Of a DNA stretch of 64,000 nucleotides, positions 33,715 through 46,027 are shown piece after piece. Source of the stretch: Haberlea rhodopensis (Eukaryota > Streptophyta > Magnoliopsida > Lamiales > Gesneriaceae). Numbering within the stretch: the stretch's first letter is position 1; each line of letters begins with the position of its first letter. The stretch covers positions 27,683-91,682 of the forward strand of contig CAJQUN010001206.1 of assembly GCA_907163345.1 (NCBI GenBank), read 5' to 3'. The notes below the pieces were generated by a model, which was not told the DNA's origin, did not search any database, and saw nothing but the letters and a program-made list of their open reading frames with translations. The translations under genes and the position numbers were made by a program.

Positions 33715-34480
33715 CATTCAGACGCTCGAGGACATGTTGAGGACATGTATTTTGGAGTTTGATACTCCGTGGCAGGATTCAGTGCCGCTGGTGGAGTTCT
33801 CCTATAATAACAGTTATCAGGCGAGCATTCAAATGGCTCCTTTTGAAGCTTTGTATGGACGACGATGTAGATCACCGCTGTATTGGGAGGACTTGACTAG
33901 CAAAGCGGTCGGAGGACCGGATATGATTAAGGACATGGGAGAAAAGATTAAGATGATACGCCAAAAGATGAAAGCGGCCCAGGATAGGCAAGCAGCCTAT
34001 GCCAATAAGCGGCGACGACCGCTGGAATTCCAGTTAGGAGACAAGGTCTTCTTAAAGATCTCGCCCTTCAAAGGTGTGGTACGTTTTGGGATGCGGGGAA
34101 AGTTATCTCCGAGGTATGTTGGGCCATATGATGTTTTACAGCGTATCGGTACATTGGCATACCGTTTGGCACTACCGCCATCCTTGTCTGACATACACGA
34201 TGTTTTCCATGTCTCTATGTTACGGAAGTATGAGCCAGACCCGTCTCATGTCTTACAACCTACTGAAGTTCAGTTAGACTCAGATGTGTCCTACGTAGAA
34301 CGACCAATCAGAATTCTGGATGGAGAGGATCGCAGACTACGGAGCAAAGTTATACCGATGGTCAAAGTTCAGTGGGATCGTCGGGGTGTCGAGGAGGCTA
34401 CGTGGGAGACGGAACGGCATATGGTGCAGCACTATCCGGAACTATTCTCTGGTATGTTTTTATGTTTAGTTCCGTTATGA
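33715..34480 (+). pseudogene. Integrase C-terminus and chromodomain-like tail of element E
   Basis: It resumes after the insertion with the TIQTLEDM stretch, in a shifted or ambiguous frame for the first few codons, and is then open from 33734 to 34480: LVEFSYNNSYQASIQMAPFEALYGRR, GDKVFLKISPFKGVVRFG, YRLALPPSLSDIHDVFHVS and the chromodomain-like end (VERPIRILDGEDRR, EEATWETERHMVQHYPELF). This part shows no internal damage. Confidence 0.9.
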
Positions 34481-34489
34481 TGATGCATG

Positions 34490-34527
34490 TGGATTTCGAG
34501 GACGAAATCTTATAAGTAGGGGAGTAA
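34490..34527 (+). other. Polypurine tract of element E
   Basis: The cgaggacgaaatc string and aagtaggggagtaa lie directly before the 3' LTR. Confidence 0.75.
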
Positions 34528-36833
34528 TGTAATACCCCCGAAATGTTATATGATTATGTGCTACGATGATGATTTACGATGTGTTTAGGAGGGTTGTGGT
34601 ACTTTAATTGGGGGTTATAATTATGATATGATGATATGGTTTAGGGGGCATGTTAGGTGTTTTTAATTGTTGTATTGATGTAGTAAAATTGTAAAATATC
34701 AAGGGGAGATATTTTATACATCGTATGAAATACCGGGACACAATTAAACACCACAAAACCACCCTGCATGCAACCACCCTCCCCCCACTTGCATGCAACC
34801 CACGCCCCCTTTTCCCCTGTTTTCTGGAAACTGATTGACCAAATAGGCATGTTGGCACTAAGATATTTTCACTATTGTCTCTTCCAAAAACCTCCTTCTT
34901 CCTCCCTTCTTTCGTCTGTAATTTGAATTGCTACTAGGAGGAAAGTGATCGGATTTACTAATCCCTTCTGGACGAAAATCGAGGAGCAAAAGTTGTGAGG
35001 AATCACGCTGGTTCACCAGCTTTTTCGTTTTATGCATGTATGTTCTTCATAGCAGTTTTGGCATGTTAGTGATAGGTTTGTTGAAACCTTGTTATGAACA
35101 CTTGTAGGTAATGTTTATGAAGTCCCTAGCATGTTTTATTAAGTAACTTACATGCTTTACGTATTAGATTTTCGGTTGTAAAAAGGGCTCCTCGAAAATC
35201 TGGGCAAGGAAGTGCCCTGTTTGTATGTCTAGTAGGGCTTTTATTATGAAGATTTGAAGCATGCTAGCTTAGGCTATGGGTAAACCTTTGACGTGAATAC
35301 ATACATGGAAGTTTGGTGAAAATGCCAACATATTTGTTTAAGCATGAACTATGGGCTATGTAGTAGTTTCGTTGCTATAAAGATGTATGTTCAAGAATTC
35401 TGGGTTGTGTAGTCATGCCCTGTTTTTCAGAAAAGTTGATCGAGTACTGATAAAAAGGGGTAGTTTTAATGCATGTCGATTTAAGTTATGAGTGAACCTT
35501 TAATTTTAATACATGCATGGAAGTATGATGAAACTATTGATATGCTTGTTCAGGCATTTTATGTGTGTTATGATGTGGTTTGATGGTATGAAATGAGGTG
35601 CTCAAAATCTGGGGAAGTCCCGATTTTTCAGAGCTCTAGATCGATCGAGATTTTGGTCCCGATCGATCGAGCGAGGCAGAAAGTTTAAGGCATGGTTTGA
35701 ATTTCAGGTGCCGATCGATCGAAGGATTTCTCGATCGATCGGTGAAGCTCCTCGATCGATCGGTAAAATGTTTCGATCGATTGATCAAGGCAGAATGTTT
35801 GGGCACTATTTGTGCACAGTTTCTCGATCGATCGAGACCTTGGGGCCGATCGATCGAGAGAGACAGAAAGTTGAAAAATAAGATGATGTTTTATTTTGGT
35901 AAGTTTATGATGTGAGATGGTATTGAGGCATCTAATATGGTATTGTGTGGTCTTGTAGAACCATCCCAGGTACCGGCACCATCAAGGAGATAAAGTCTGT
36001 TGACTCCTCCTCCTTTTAAAAAGGTACGTAAGAGACGTACGGGCATCGGATGGTAAAACACATCTTTACACTACGACTATGCTTTTATTGCATGAGTATT
36101 CATGATGAAATGATGATGTTTATAAGATGTTTACGATGTTTATAAGATGTCTACGATGTTGATAAGATGTTTATATATATTCATACGATATTATTTGTGG
36201 TAAGATGCCACGGGGTAAGATGCCCCATATGGTAAGAGGCCATACGATGTTATTTGTGGTAAGATGCCACGGGGTAAGATGCCCCATATGGTAAGAGGCC
36301 ATACGATATTATTTGTGGTAAGATGCCACGGGGTAAGATGCCCCACATGGTAAGAGGCCATGCGATGTTTATAATGTGGTAAGATGCCACAGGGTAAGAT
36401 GCCCATATGCATGATTATGAATCAGGGACAACAATAAGAAGTTAATGAATAACCAGCATATTTACTTAACCAATATTTCATGCATTTACTATGATGTTCA
36501 ATTTATGATGTTAAGTAAGATTGTATATGCTTATGATGTGTTGTCCCTGTAGGTACGCTTTTGGGCTAAAAGACTAAGGGTCGGGTTGAGGCAGTGAGCT
36601 ACGAGGAACACAGGAATGTATAGGATTCAAGTCACGATTAGTATCTACTCTAGGAGTAGTATAAATCTAAATATTAACATTCTTTTGGGAATGTAATGAA
36701 TTATTTTTGAAGTCTTTTATTTTGGTCTGTAATCCTGTTAGCTCATGTAACAACCAGAACCTTAAGATGTTATTAATGCATGATTAGTCCTTTTTATGTC
36801 TATTAATCACTGTTAAGGTGGGAAGACCCCACA
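34528..36833 (+). repeat. 3' LTR of element E
   Basis: Same order as the 5' LTR: array 35637-35862, dyad 36023-36041, minisatellite 36197-36400, hairpin 36645-36659. It has 14 extra bases (near 36497) absent from the 5' LTR. Confidence 0.95.
35637..35862. repeat. CGATCGATCG palindrome array in E 3' LTR
   Basis: The same units as in the 5' LTR with different point changes (for example agatcgatcgag at the first unit and cgatcgattgatc at another), so the two arrays are decaying independently. Confidence 0.9.
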
Positions 36834-36838
36834 CTAGT

Positions 36839-37896
36839 CAGTGTATAAACCTACCCTTGAGGTGACCCCATCGCCTGACCTCCCAACTGTCGAGGCACCA
36901 CTGGTTGCCTCTGCTGCACTATCCAACTAGTAAATCTCCCTCTGCCTTCCCTAAGGTTTGTTTGTCCTTCACGGTTAGGACAATGCCGAGCAATGTGGCC
37001 CATCTTGCCACATCTGTAACAAGCATAACAGTCGTGCATCAAATGAGATCCTCCACAGAAATGACATTTCACTTCTCCAACTCTACTTGTTTGAGTTTGT
37101 CCTCTATTGATAGAGGTATCCCCCCCCCCCCCCGGGTTATCAATTTGCCTCCCACTAAACCGAGAAGAAGATGAATGTTCCACGAGATTTAAATGATCGT
37201 CCTCGAGGCCTGAAGTTATCAGATACTGGCCTATGTGATGGAACTTGTGGGGGTACAACATCAGTATAAGCACCAACTCCAATCTCCGCTAGCTCCGCTC
37301 TGGTAAGAGGATCATCAAAAGAGTTGGGGTTGTTGGAGATACCCGATCAAATAGCTCCGGCCTCAAGTCTTTCAGATATGACGCATCTTGGCATGCCCAT
37401 TGGTAGCAATGTGGGGGACATACCTCAACAGCAATGAATAATGCATGGCATAGTCCGAGACATTCATGCTACCCTGCTTTAAGTTGGTGAACTCATCCTC
37501 CTTCAACTGCTTCGTAGCCGCAGAAAAGTGCAGGTTCAGAAATCGGGTCCGAAACAAAGTCTAGTCCACCAAAATACCTTGAGCCCTCAACTCCATCACC
37601 GTCGTCTTCCACCACATGGAAGACTTATTTGCCAAATGAAATTCCGCTAACCTTAGCCAAGCAGTCCTAGCACAGGGTGCAGATACAAATATCTGCTCAA
37701 TCCTTTCCAGCCATTCCTCTGCTTCCTCCCCTGATTCAGTTCCCTCAAAGCTGGGTGGATGAAAAGTCGGAAATTGTGTTAGGCTCAATTCTCCAGGTAA
37801 TAATGGTTGTGCAATCAGCTCTACACCCACAACCGGTGGTGGTAAGGGATTAGTCTGTGCGATAAACAATCCATATGTTACACCGTTAGATAACAT
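36839..37896 (-). pseudogene. Gag of Tekay element D, broken
   Basis: Reading down the minus strand: PLPPPVVGVE, PSFEGTESGEEAEEWLERIEQIF and WWKTTVMELRAQG to a stop at 37561; FRTRFLNLHFSAATKQ to LRYVPHIA with another stop at 37372; then the linker and two intact zinc knuckles, CHFCGGSHLMHDC and CYRCGKMGHIARHC, near 37060-36985. A run of 14 C at 37120-37133 interrupts the linker. The start codon region is diverged (MLSNGVTYG in place of MAAN). The gene continues at 21374 beyond element E. Confidence 0.85.
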
Positions 37897-38049
37897 GAAT
37901 AATCAATAACCATGTTAGTATAACAATTATATACACCAATATGCACCACATGCATAAACATGCCCATAAGTGAACACCTAGCCAACAAGTTGCTAAGGCT
38001 ACCATTCACTCATTCCCGGGTTCTCTAACCACTGCTCTGATACCACTAA
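37897..38049 (-). other. Leader and initiator-Met primer site of element D
   Basis: Non-coding leader. The primer site at 38030-38049 reads on the minus strand TTAGTGGTATCAGAGCAGTG, a perfect plant iMet type. Confidence 0.85.
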
Positions 38050-38983
38050 TGTAAGGACCATGATACCTTAAGTGCGGATTAAAGGCATAAGAAGAGCTAA
38101 ACATACATCTAACAGAGTATAAAGTTCATGTTGATGCCTTGAGCTATTAGGATTACAGTGCCAAAATAAAATTCCAAAAAGGAGTAATTACATTCCCAGC
38201 TAAATGAATGTTAATCCTATAGTTTTACACTACTCCTAGAGTAGAGACTATACAAAATAACCCTGTCATCCTATACCAATAGCACTCCTCACAAGCTCAC
38301 TGCATCAACCCGCTCCTTAGCCTTTCAGGCCAAAATGTACCTACAGGAACAACCCCCAAACCATGAGCATATAATGACCATAATCATACCAACAAGATAA
38401 TGATATAAAATGCATAATCGTAAATACAATCACTTCCTGTAATATATGCACTTAAAAGCTCCATTTGGTTGTCCCTGTACCACAAGCATAATCAATAGAT
38501 TATAATGTCAATAATGTATGTCATGACATGCATCCATTCCATCAATATCAATGACCAATTTCCAAGTCTTATTATATCAGTGGCATAATACCCCTCGCGT
38601 TGACATGACAGCGGCAATAATACCCCTCGCTTCAACAAAACCAGCGGCAAATAATATCCCTCGCTATAATATGACAGCGGCATTATCCTTTGCTTCGACA
38701 TATTAGCGGCAAATGTTCTCTCATCGCTACGGTATGACAGGGGCAAGTGTTCTTCATCGCTACACCATGAAGGCGGCAAGTACTCTTCATCACTGGAATA
38801 TAATCTCGACTTACAATCACATGCACCAATGCACTCCATGTGTGTATGCAACCATAATGCATCAACAAATATGTGTATGCAACCATAATGCATAACCCAA
38901 CAAATATATGCAACCAAAATGCATAATCCAATACGTAAAATACGTTTTACCATCCGATGCCCGTACGTCTCACTACGTACCTT

Positions 38984-39410
38984 TAGGGGTGGTTACCGGT
39001 TCGAACCGGTCCGGTCCGGACCGGAACCGGCCGGTTCCGGGCCCGTTATGGGCGGAACCGGTCCGATCCGGTAAGGAACCGGATCGGATCCGGTTTCGGT
39101 TCCACCGGTTCCGGGTTGGACAGGTTCCAACCCGGAATCGGATTTTTCTTTTTCTTTTTTTTTTTTTTTAGAAAAAGGAAAAAAGGAAAGGATTTATCGA
39201 AAAAAAGTTTTTTTTTTTTAAAAAATGGATCCGGTTCCGGTTCAATCCGGAACCGGATCCGTTTGGTCCGGAACCGGTTTGATACCGAATCCGGAACGGT
39301 AGAACCGATCCGGTCCGGTAGCAAACCGGTTCCGGACCGGTTCGGGACCGGTTAGTCCCGTTCCGGTTTCGGACCGGGTCCGGATCGACCCGGTCCGATA
39401 AGCACCCCTA
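38984..39410. mobile_element. hAT-type MITE, 427 bp, in the D LTR
   Basis: Terminal inverted repeats begin TAGGGGTG (left) and end CACCCCTA (right), flanked by the 8-bp duplication cgtacctt (38976-38983 and 39411-39418). The 8-bp duplication and TAGGGGTG ends are typical of hAT elements. The interior is a dense mix of ggttccgg/ccggaacc repeats around an AT-rich, poly-T/poly-A centre (39145-39225), so a long hairpin is likely. There is no transposase. It landed at the edge of the conserved GTACGT dyad. Confidence 0.92.
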
Positions 39411-39572
39411 CGTACCTTTGTTCCAAAATGTGGGATGTCAGAACTTTATCTCCTTGGTTGTGTTGCTACCTGGGATGGTTCTACACAATCACACAAACCA
39501 ATATTAGGAGTCAAATAATAGTCCGATAACAAAAATCCCACAAAAATAACAAAAAAAACACTATTTGGCGTC

Positions 39573-39780
39573 TCGCGATCGATCGCCAATATGTCCCGAT
39601 CGATCGCGAGAAGATACTGCCTCATCGCCCAAAAATTTCCATTTCGCGATCGATCGCTGAGTGTGTGCCGAACGATCGCGGCTTCGCCGATCGATCGCAC
39701 GAAACTCGTGATCGATGTTGAAAGCTCCTGCTCGCTCATTGATTCTCGTAATCGATCGGTAAAACACACCGATCGATCGC
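39573..39780. repeat. CGATCGATCG palindrome array in D 5' LTR
   Basis: About nine units, exact or near-exact, in GCGATCGATCGC and CCGATCGATCGC contexts. One reads gaacgatcgcgg and one gtgatcgatg. Confidence 0.85.
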
Positions 39781-40519
39781 GGATACCTGTAAATTCGATT
39801 TTTTCGCCATTTTTACTCATATAATCACCTCCAATCCACACAATACCTAAAAACCCAACTCCAGTCAAACTAAAACACCAATATTACACCATAACAACCA
39901 TTACTAGCAACAAATTCCAAAACCCAACCAAAAACATCACATTTCCAAAAATCAAATATTTTAAATCCACAAAATACAAACCCATTTCAACACAAATCAT
40001 AACAACAACACAATGAGAGTTTCATACCACTTTTAGACTTCAAATCCTACCAAGAAATCCAACCAAAGAAAGTCTTGAAATTCTCCTCCTTTTCCACTCC
40101 TTGAAACGTTTTGGGTTTGGGAAAAAGGGTTGGGGACTGATTTGATAAGGAGTGGTGGGTTATGAGGTGTTAGGGGGTATAAGTGTGGGTTTAAAATAAA
40201 ATTGTACCCCATTAATTAGCATGATGTATAAAATATCCCCAACATGATATTTTAAGAGCATTTTCCAATAATGCACCCAAAACTCCAATTAACCATGCTT
40301 TACCAAAAATAATTAACACCCACCCCAAATAAACCATGCCATAACTCAATTTCCCAACATGAATCACATGCCCCCTGAAATGCATTACCAGGTCACGCCC
40401 ACCGCATGACTAAGCATTTCACCATAATAATTAATTCAACACCAAATTAATTAGCACCATAATTATCACATAAACATAATTAATGCCCAAATGCACATAA
40501 TTATTTCGTGGATATCACA

Positions 40520-41418
40520 ATAACATGAGAAGTGTTTGGCCCTTGACCAAGTGAGACTAAAATGCATGGTCATGCTCGAATGAGTCGATATGTGATATCG
40601 AGCTTATTCTTTTATTCTAGTCTACTTGGGGATCAAGAAATATAAGATTGAAATATCCTAGTATGACTTATTCCATGACTCATGTTTAATCTAAACACAT
40701 AGGACAAAGGGATTAAGTTACATGGTTAATATTATCACAAGCCACAGGTTATGTTGAGTCAATGACATTCTTGTAACTTGGGTAGTCTTGATGTGTTTCT
40801 AGATACCACTCATTGTTTGTGACATAAAATAAGATTTTATGTCACTTCCAACGTTGCAAGATCCTAACGGGTAGCACAAAAAGATTAAATTGATAAAGGG
40901 AGTTAAATTCATTGGATGAATTAAGTTTATTAGGAAGAGTCCTGAGCATGAATTAAGGGCTGATTATATATACAGAGATATATATATCAAATATGCTCAA
41001 TATACATAGACAGATATAATATTGATATGGCCATATATACATAGACAGATATAATATTGATATGGTCATAGGGTTTTTCAAAAACCAATTATGTAGCCCT
41101 CATGTTAAGTCTATATATACGTGCATATTAGGTTAAGTAAAGGAGTGACATTGATTCAGAATTAACAAAACACAAACCTAGCAGACCACTTGAGAAAGGC
41201 ACAACCGTCACCTCTCATCAACGTCTCCCAGTTGAATTATCAACTCTAGCAACTTGATAATTTCAACGTCCCTTATCGACTTGATCTTGTGGATACTGTA
41301 GAGGCAAAGCTGTAAAGTTTTGCTAGACGACTCGTGGAACTCGTGGACGTTTTCTGCATCAAACATGCTACAAATGTATACTCTAATCACCCGATATGAT
41401 AACTTCATATAGGTCCTC
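40520..41418. other. Non-coding DNA, possibly an old LTR
   Basis: No credible gene. The stretch tgacataaaataagattttatgtcac near 40825 is an inverted repeat, and gatgtgtttctagataccactc resembles some Copia LTRs from memory. A 35-bp tandem duplication lies at 41001-41070. No clear LTR ends or target duplication. Confidence 0.35.
41001..41070. repeat. Two-copy 35-bp tandem repeat
   Basis: Copies start at 41001 (tatacatagacagatataat) and 41036, differing at one position (ggcc versus ggtc). Confidence 0.85.
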
Positions 41419-42148
41419 TGTGATATCCGGAAATTATTCTGTTAATCCTGGAGTGATTATAATCCTTAATGGATTTTAATTGGAGTAGTTGTGAGATAAT
41501 TACAGTGTTGAGACTCCCGAGGATTTTAATCCAGTATCGAGGTTGTTGGATCCAAGGGTGAATATTTATCCCCATTAAGGTGTTAAACCTTGAAATCATA
41601 TTGGTAGTGGGATCTGGAGTCTGGTGAGTTTTGGATTGAGATTGTTAATGTCGTTAGTGAGTGGGAGATAATTATTGAACACAGATGATTTTTAATGAGT
41701 CAAGGTCTGAGTATTTGAGACTCGGGTTTTTTGGGCCTTGGTAGTATATATACTAAGTTGACTCGGTGTTCAGTAATTGCTTTTGTTCTCTCCCTCTCCT
41801 CTCTCTCTCTCTCTCCATCGATTTCTCCCTTCCCTTTCCCCCAGTTCTCCTCCCATGGAAGAATCGAGCTAGGCTCGATCTCGGAGCAAGGTTTCTCGAA
41901 GATATTTTGGTAATCTTCTTCCCCTCGTTATTATCTTTGATTTGGTAGTAGTTTTATTGTATTGGAGAAGCATGGTATGGGTTTGGATTTTGGTAGATTT
42001 TGGTAAATCTTGGTTCTTGATTTAAAAGTTGTTTTAACCTAGTGTCATAGGGTGTTTATTTGTGGCTAAAATCGAGTTGGAGGGAGTTTGGTTGGTTGGT
42101 TGAGGTTTTGGAAGCTTTTAAAAATGGTGTTTTTCGGGTTTGTGCAGA
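41419..42148 (+). repeat. First 730 bp of LTR J, interrupted by element H
   Basis: It begins TGTGATATCCGG, like other Tekay LTRs here, with a TATA box (gtatatatac, 41743-41753), a CT-rich leader (41787-41816) and donor-like ttttggtaatc near 41906. It is cut at 42148, where element H begins. The remainder should lie beyond the window on the far side of H. Confidence 0.65.
41743..41753 (+). promoter_or_regulatory. Candidate TATA box of LTR J
   Basis: gtatatatac lies about 35-45 bp upstream of a CT-rich run, a common leader feature in plants. No transcript evidence. Confidence 0.5.
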
Positions 42149-44643
42149 TGTAAGAACCCCCGTGCCCTTAACCCGTTATTAGTGTATTAAGTCATACCAT
42201 TAGTGCATATAATCATACTATCATGGGGAAAACCATATGCAAGTGCAACACCATATGCTATCCAGAAAATTTCATGCATTCAATCCACATAATATTCAAA
42301 TTCCCCAACCAAGATTATTCATATAACATGCACCCTCATAATACACTAACATGCTCTTAGTTCATTTAGCAATTCCGTATTTAATTGCATGCAAACCATA
42401 AATGAATCGAGAAGAGCCGTAGCCCATTTATACATTCCATATACACGTAAAATGTACTCACATAAGAGCACCCAATGAACACGCGTGTATCTAATGTATA
42501 AAAGACTCTACCGGGTACCGTTACTGGCACTTCAATCCTGGAAGCACCTCCCAAGGGCAGCTCGATCTCAACTATGGATCTATGCACTTATTCAACCAGC
42601 TCTGGTATCTCGATCCTGGAAGTACCTCAAATCAACAGCCCGAGCTCAAGTCCAAAGCTGCTGCTACACCTGTAACACCTACCCCAACAGAGACAGCCCC
42701 CACACGGGTAAGCATACCAATACCACCAATCCAATAATCATAATATTACAATTCATAATTTACAGAATGCAAATGCCATAATTTAAATGATACTCCCTGG
42801 ATGGTAACACCTTCATACGGGATCCCCTGTATTGTCCCTGTTCTCCAAACAATCAAACTCGTCAAATTCCCAAAGCCAGTTAATCGCCACGTAGATTAAC
42901 TAATACCGTTCTATTATGCCAGTTCCATAATCAATATGGTAAATCATTATATAAAAGACCGTAGATCTCACATATATCTAACCAATGATTCCATGTTCCT
43001 ATTTCATTACTCGCTCTACAATAGCGGCATTCTAAACCCCGCGCACGCTCAACAATAGCGGCGTCATAACCGATGGTCGCTCAACGACGACAGCATCCCA
43101 AATCATTGCTCGCTCAATAGCGGCACCATATGGTTCCCAATGTATAATCCATTTGACGCAAATACCATTTACCGTGCATAACGTTATCCATTTATAGCAA
43201 GTATCATGCACCATGCATTTCAATACCTATTCGATGCAATTACCACGTGCCACATATTTCAATGTCCATATAATGCAATTATCACACATGTGTTCCAATT
43301 CCCATTTAATGCAATTATCACATACCATGCATTTTACAGTTGCAACATTATAATAGGCTATGCTCGTACGTCATACGTACCTTAGAATTCCGTAGTCCAT
43401 GTCAAGCCTGGCTTGAGTTCCATGCCCCGAGAAACATGTGATAAAACACATAAATATTTCACAATTAAACATAGGCATGCAATTACGTGCCCTAGTACGA
43501 TCACAAACACCAAATCGTATCGTCAATCCATGACGATAACCAAATTATAAAGTTCCCGGCTAAGCATGCATAATACCCCAAAAATACTGTCAATCCATGA
43601 CAATTAACCTTTTAAAATAACCCGGGGCGAAGCATGCAAGACACCCAAAAAGAGCCAAGAAACAACAAAAGGGCACCAACATACTGGCCATCTCGATCGA
43701 TCGAAATTTCATCTCGATCGATCGAGAACCACCCTCCGATCGATCGGTCAAAATACCGATCGATCGGTCCACTGTTCCAAAGCCACTAAAAACATTCTGC
43801 CATGCTCGATCGATCAAAAATATTTTCGGATCGATCGAGCAGCCCTGTAAACGCGAGAAACCTCCAAGAATGAGCTCCTTTCAACACCAAATCACCTATT
43901 ACTCAAACCCACTTCAATTTACAACATAAAACCAACCAAAAACCATCTAAACACTACAAAACCTAACCCCCAACACATACAACAATGTTAGAACAAGATC
44001 TACCCCTTGAACCCCAAGATACAACACCAAAACCAACCAATATACAACAAAACTTTGCTAGGTTGGTAGCTTACCCTTTGAGCTTCAAGATTCTAGCAAG
44101 AAATCATGGAAATGGCTCTTTCCAAAGCTTTCTCCTTCCTTTCATGTTGAGGAACGAAAATGGTGGGTTTGGATGAGGTGATGGCATGGTCAAGACATAA
44201 AGGTGATAGAATGGGGTGGATGGGATGTAAAGGAGGGGGAATGGTTCTTTTAATATTTTTATAACATGTATTAGATAATTGTATGGTATGAAAATTATGT
44301 CCAACATGACATTTCAAAGCCCCTCTTCCAATTATGCATTAAGACTCACATTAGTCGTGTTTTAATTAAATAATTAAAACCCATTTCGATCAAATCATAC
44401 CAATAACCAAAATTCCCAACATGCATGCATCCCGGATCCCGATTCTCACCAAAAACCTAAATCATAGGTTTTTCACCAAATTGAGAATACAATCTCGACC
44501 TTTGGATCCAACGATCCTAAATGCCCGATTTAACAAACTCGAGAGACCAAAACCACAATTAATTCCTAATTGCCACTATAAAAAAAATCCATTAAGGATT
44601 AATAACCCTCCGGGATTAACACTAATAATCCCAGGACATCACA
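42149..44643 (-). repeat. 3' LTR of element H
   Basis: Minus strand TGTGATGTCCTGGGATT at 44643 to ...GGGGGTTCTTACA at 42149. It holds a GATCGATC array (43692-43840), the dyad (43365-43382) and agcgg/cgct-type sub-repeats (43010-43135). Short open frames in it have no family features. Confidence 0.9.
43692..43840. repeat. CGATCGATCG palindrome array in H 3' LTR
   Basis: Six units: TCGATCGATCGA (two), CCGATCGATCGG (two), tcgatcgatcaa and gatcgatcgag. The part of the H 5' LTR that would carry this array lies at or beyond the right edge of the window. Confidence 0.85.
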
Positions 44644-46027
44644 AGTATCCCCCACTAATAAAAATTTCATCCTCGAAATTTGCACCGGTGTACTCCACGT
44701 AACACCAAGGCTACACCAACCAAAATAAAACCACGACCTCGATTCTTGACCACATCCGAATCGAATTACCAACCTCGAGTACACTAATCTCACACCAAGC
44801 TTTAAAATAGAGCAAACCACCAAACCACATAAAACCCCAAAGACAAGAACATACCTCGATGCCAGTCATCCCAGAAGTCAGTCTACCACGACTGCAAATC
44901 AAATCAATCAAACGACTGTGAATCAAACAGTCATCCTTAGCTCTGACATAGATATCATGGCATGATATCTTCACCACTTGCCCACGATGTTCAACACATC
45001 GTTGCGAAGGAAACCACTAGTATACAACCGTATACTTACAATAAATAAGGTTCCCGCTTTCTACACTAACTCCGTCGAAAGAGTAGTTGCACCACTTGCC
45101 ACTCGGGTCGGTAGCTCTCGGCCACCGATCCGCACAAAATACCTCTCAAGTTCCAAGAACCACATCTCGGTCAAAATACACAATCGAGACTCCACGAGGT
45201 CTCAAACTCTAAAAGAACAAACAGAAAATCAAACGCATACACGGTACCTATGCCGTCAACGACACTCACCAAATTCGGATCCTGGCCATCCCGTGTTTAC
45301 CCTTGGATTTAACAACCCTAAAAAAAAAATGGGGAGGCTATAGAATTAACCAGCAAAAATTACCATGGTCCCAAAACACGATAATCCCTCCTCAGGGGAA
45401 GACAAATGGACCTCACGATTATTCCTCAGAATATATCATGCCATCGGGATTACCAATCTCAGGGTGCCACAATCTCGTCGGGGATTCATTCATCCAAGCA
45501 TATAAATCCGACGTTCAATAAGGAACAAAATAAAGTTGGCATTCGTATACACACACGGTATACATGCCCGTGCACCAACACAACATGCATACTCAAGGCA
45601 ATAGACTCGGGTATCTCCAGTCATACCCAAGTCCCAAAACCAACTGTCAAACCTTGATTATTCTCACTCCACGGAGAATGATGGTTGACAAACAAAACCA
45701 AAGAGTGTGATTTCAACATCAACACCACACGAACCAAAACAATGAATCTCCCATAAGACTCAACTAATAGGTATAACAATACCGTCTTCCTCACAAGAAA
45801 AATGTCATGAACTCATGACCCTCCAACTTCGAACTGTCGCTCGGAAAACATGGATATATTTATATCAAAACATATCCCGGAACCAACAAAAGATGACTGA
45901 TTCAGAATAGCGCATCCCTGCAACTATTACCAATCTGAAACCCGTATACTCCATGTATACTCATCCTAAAGATGTTCTGTACTAATATCATAGTACTCCC
46001 CAAAACCGAGCATTTCCCCGGAGACGT
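44644..46027 (-). other. Non-coding 3' interior of element H
   Basis: The polypurine tract (minus strand ttattagtgggggatact) lies at 44644-44662, preceded by a cgaggatgaaat string. The rest, up to the gacgt target site at 46023-46027, is rich in cac/acc and shows no coding motif of gag, RT or integrase in any frame that I can recognise. Confidence 0.7.

Larger units (their letters stand above)
21375..36833 (+). mobile_element. Tekay-type Ty3/gypsy element E, full length, split by a gag-only element
   Basis: LTRs at 21375-23664 and 34528-36833 are flanked by the 5-bp duplication ctagt (21370-21374 and 36834-36838). Order: 5' LTR, primer site, gag, protease, RT, RNase H, integrase, chromodomain-like tail, polypurine tract, 3' LTR. 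A 6.1-kb gag-only element sits inside integrase. The LTRs differ by about 1% by eye plus a 14-bp indel, so insertion was fairly recent, yet the coding region has several frameshifts. Confidence 0.95.
38050..40519 (-). repeat. 5' LTR of Tekay element D, carrying a hAT MITE
   Basis: Minus strand TGTGATATCCACG at 40519 to ...GGTCCTTACA at 38050. Without the 427-bp insert and its duplication it is about 2.0 kb, like LTR G. It contains agcgg/cgct sub-repeats (38575-38790), hairpin 38230-38244, dyad 38961-38981 and array 39573-39780. Minus-strand TATA-like tttatacatc near 40222. Confidence 0.85.

Noticed and set aside
39116..39355. Open frames in the hAT MITE rich in GSGS/RNR residues
   Set aside because: By-product of ggttccgg repeats; both strands give similar frames.
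41787..41816. CT-rich run as a stand-alone microsatellite of interest
   Set aside because: Short, imperfect, and placed where plant leaders commonly have CT runs just after a TATA box.
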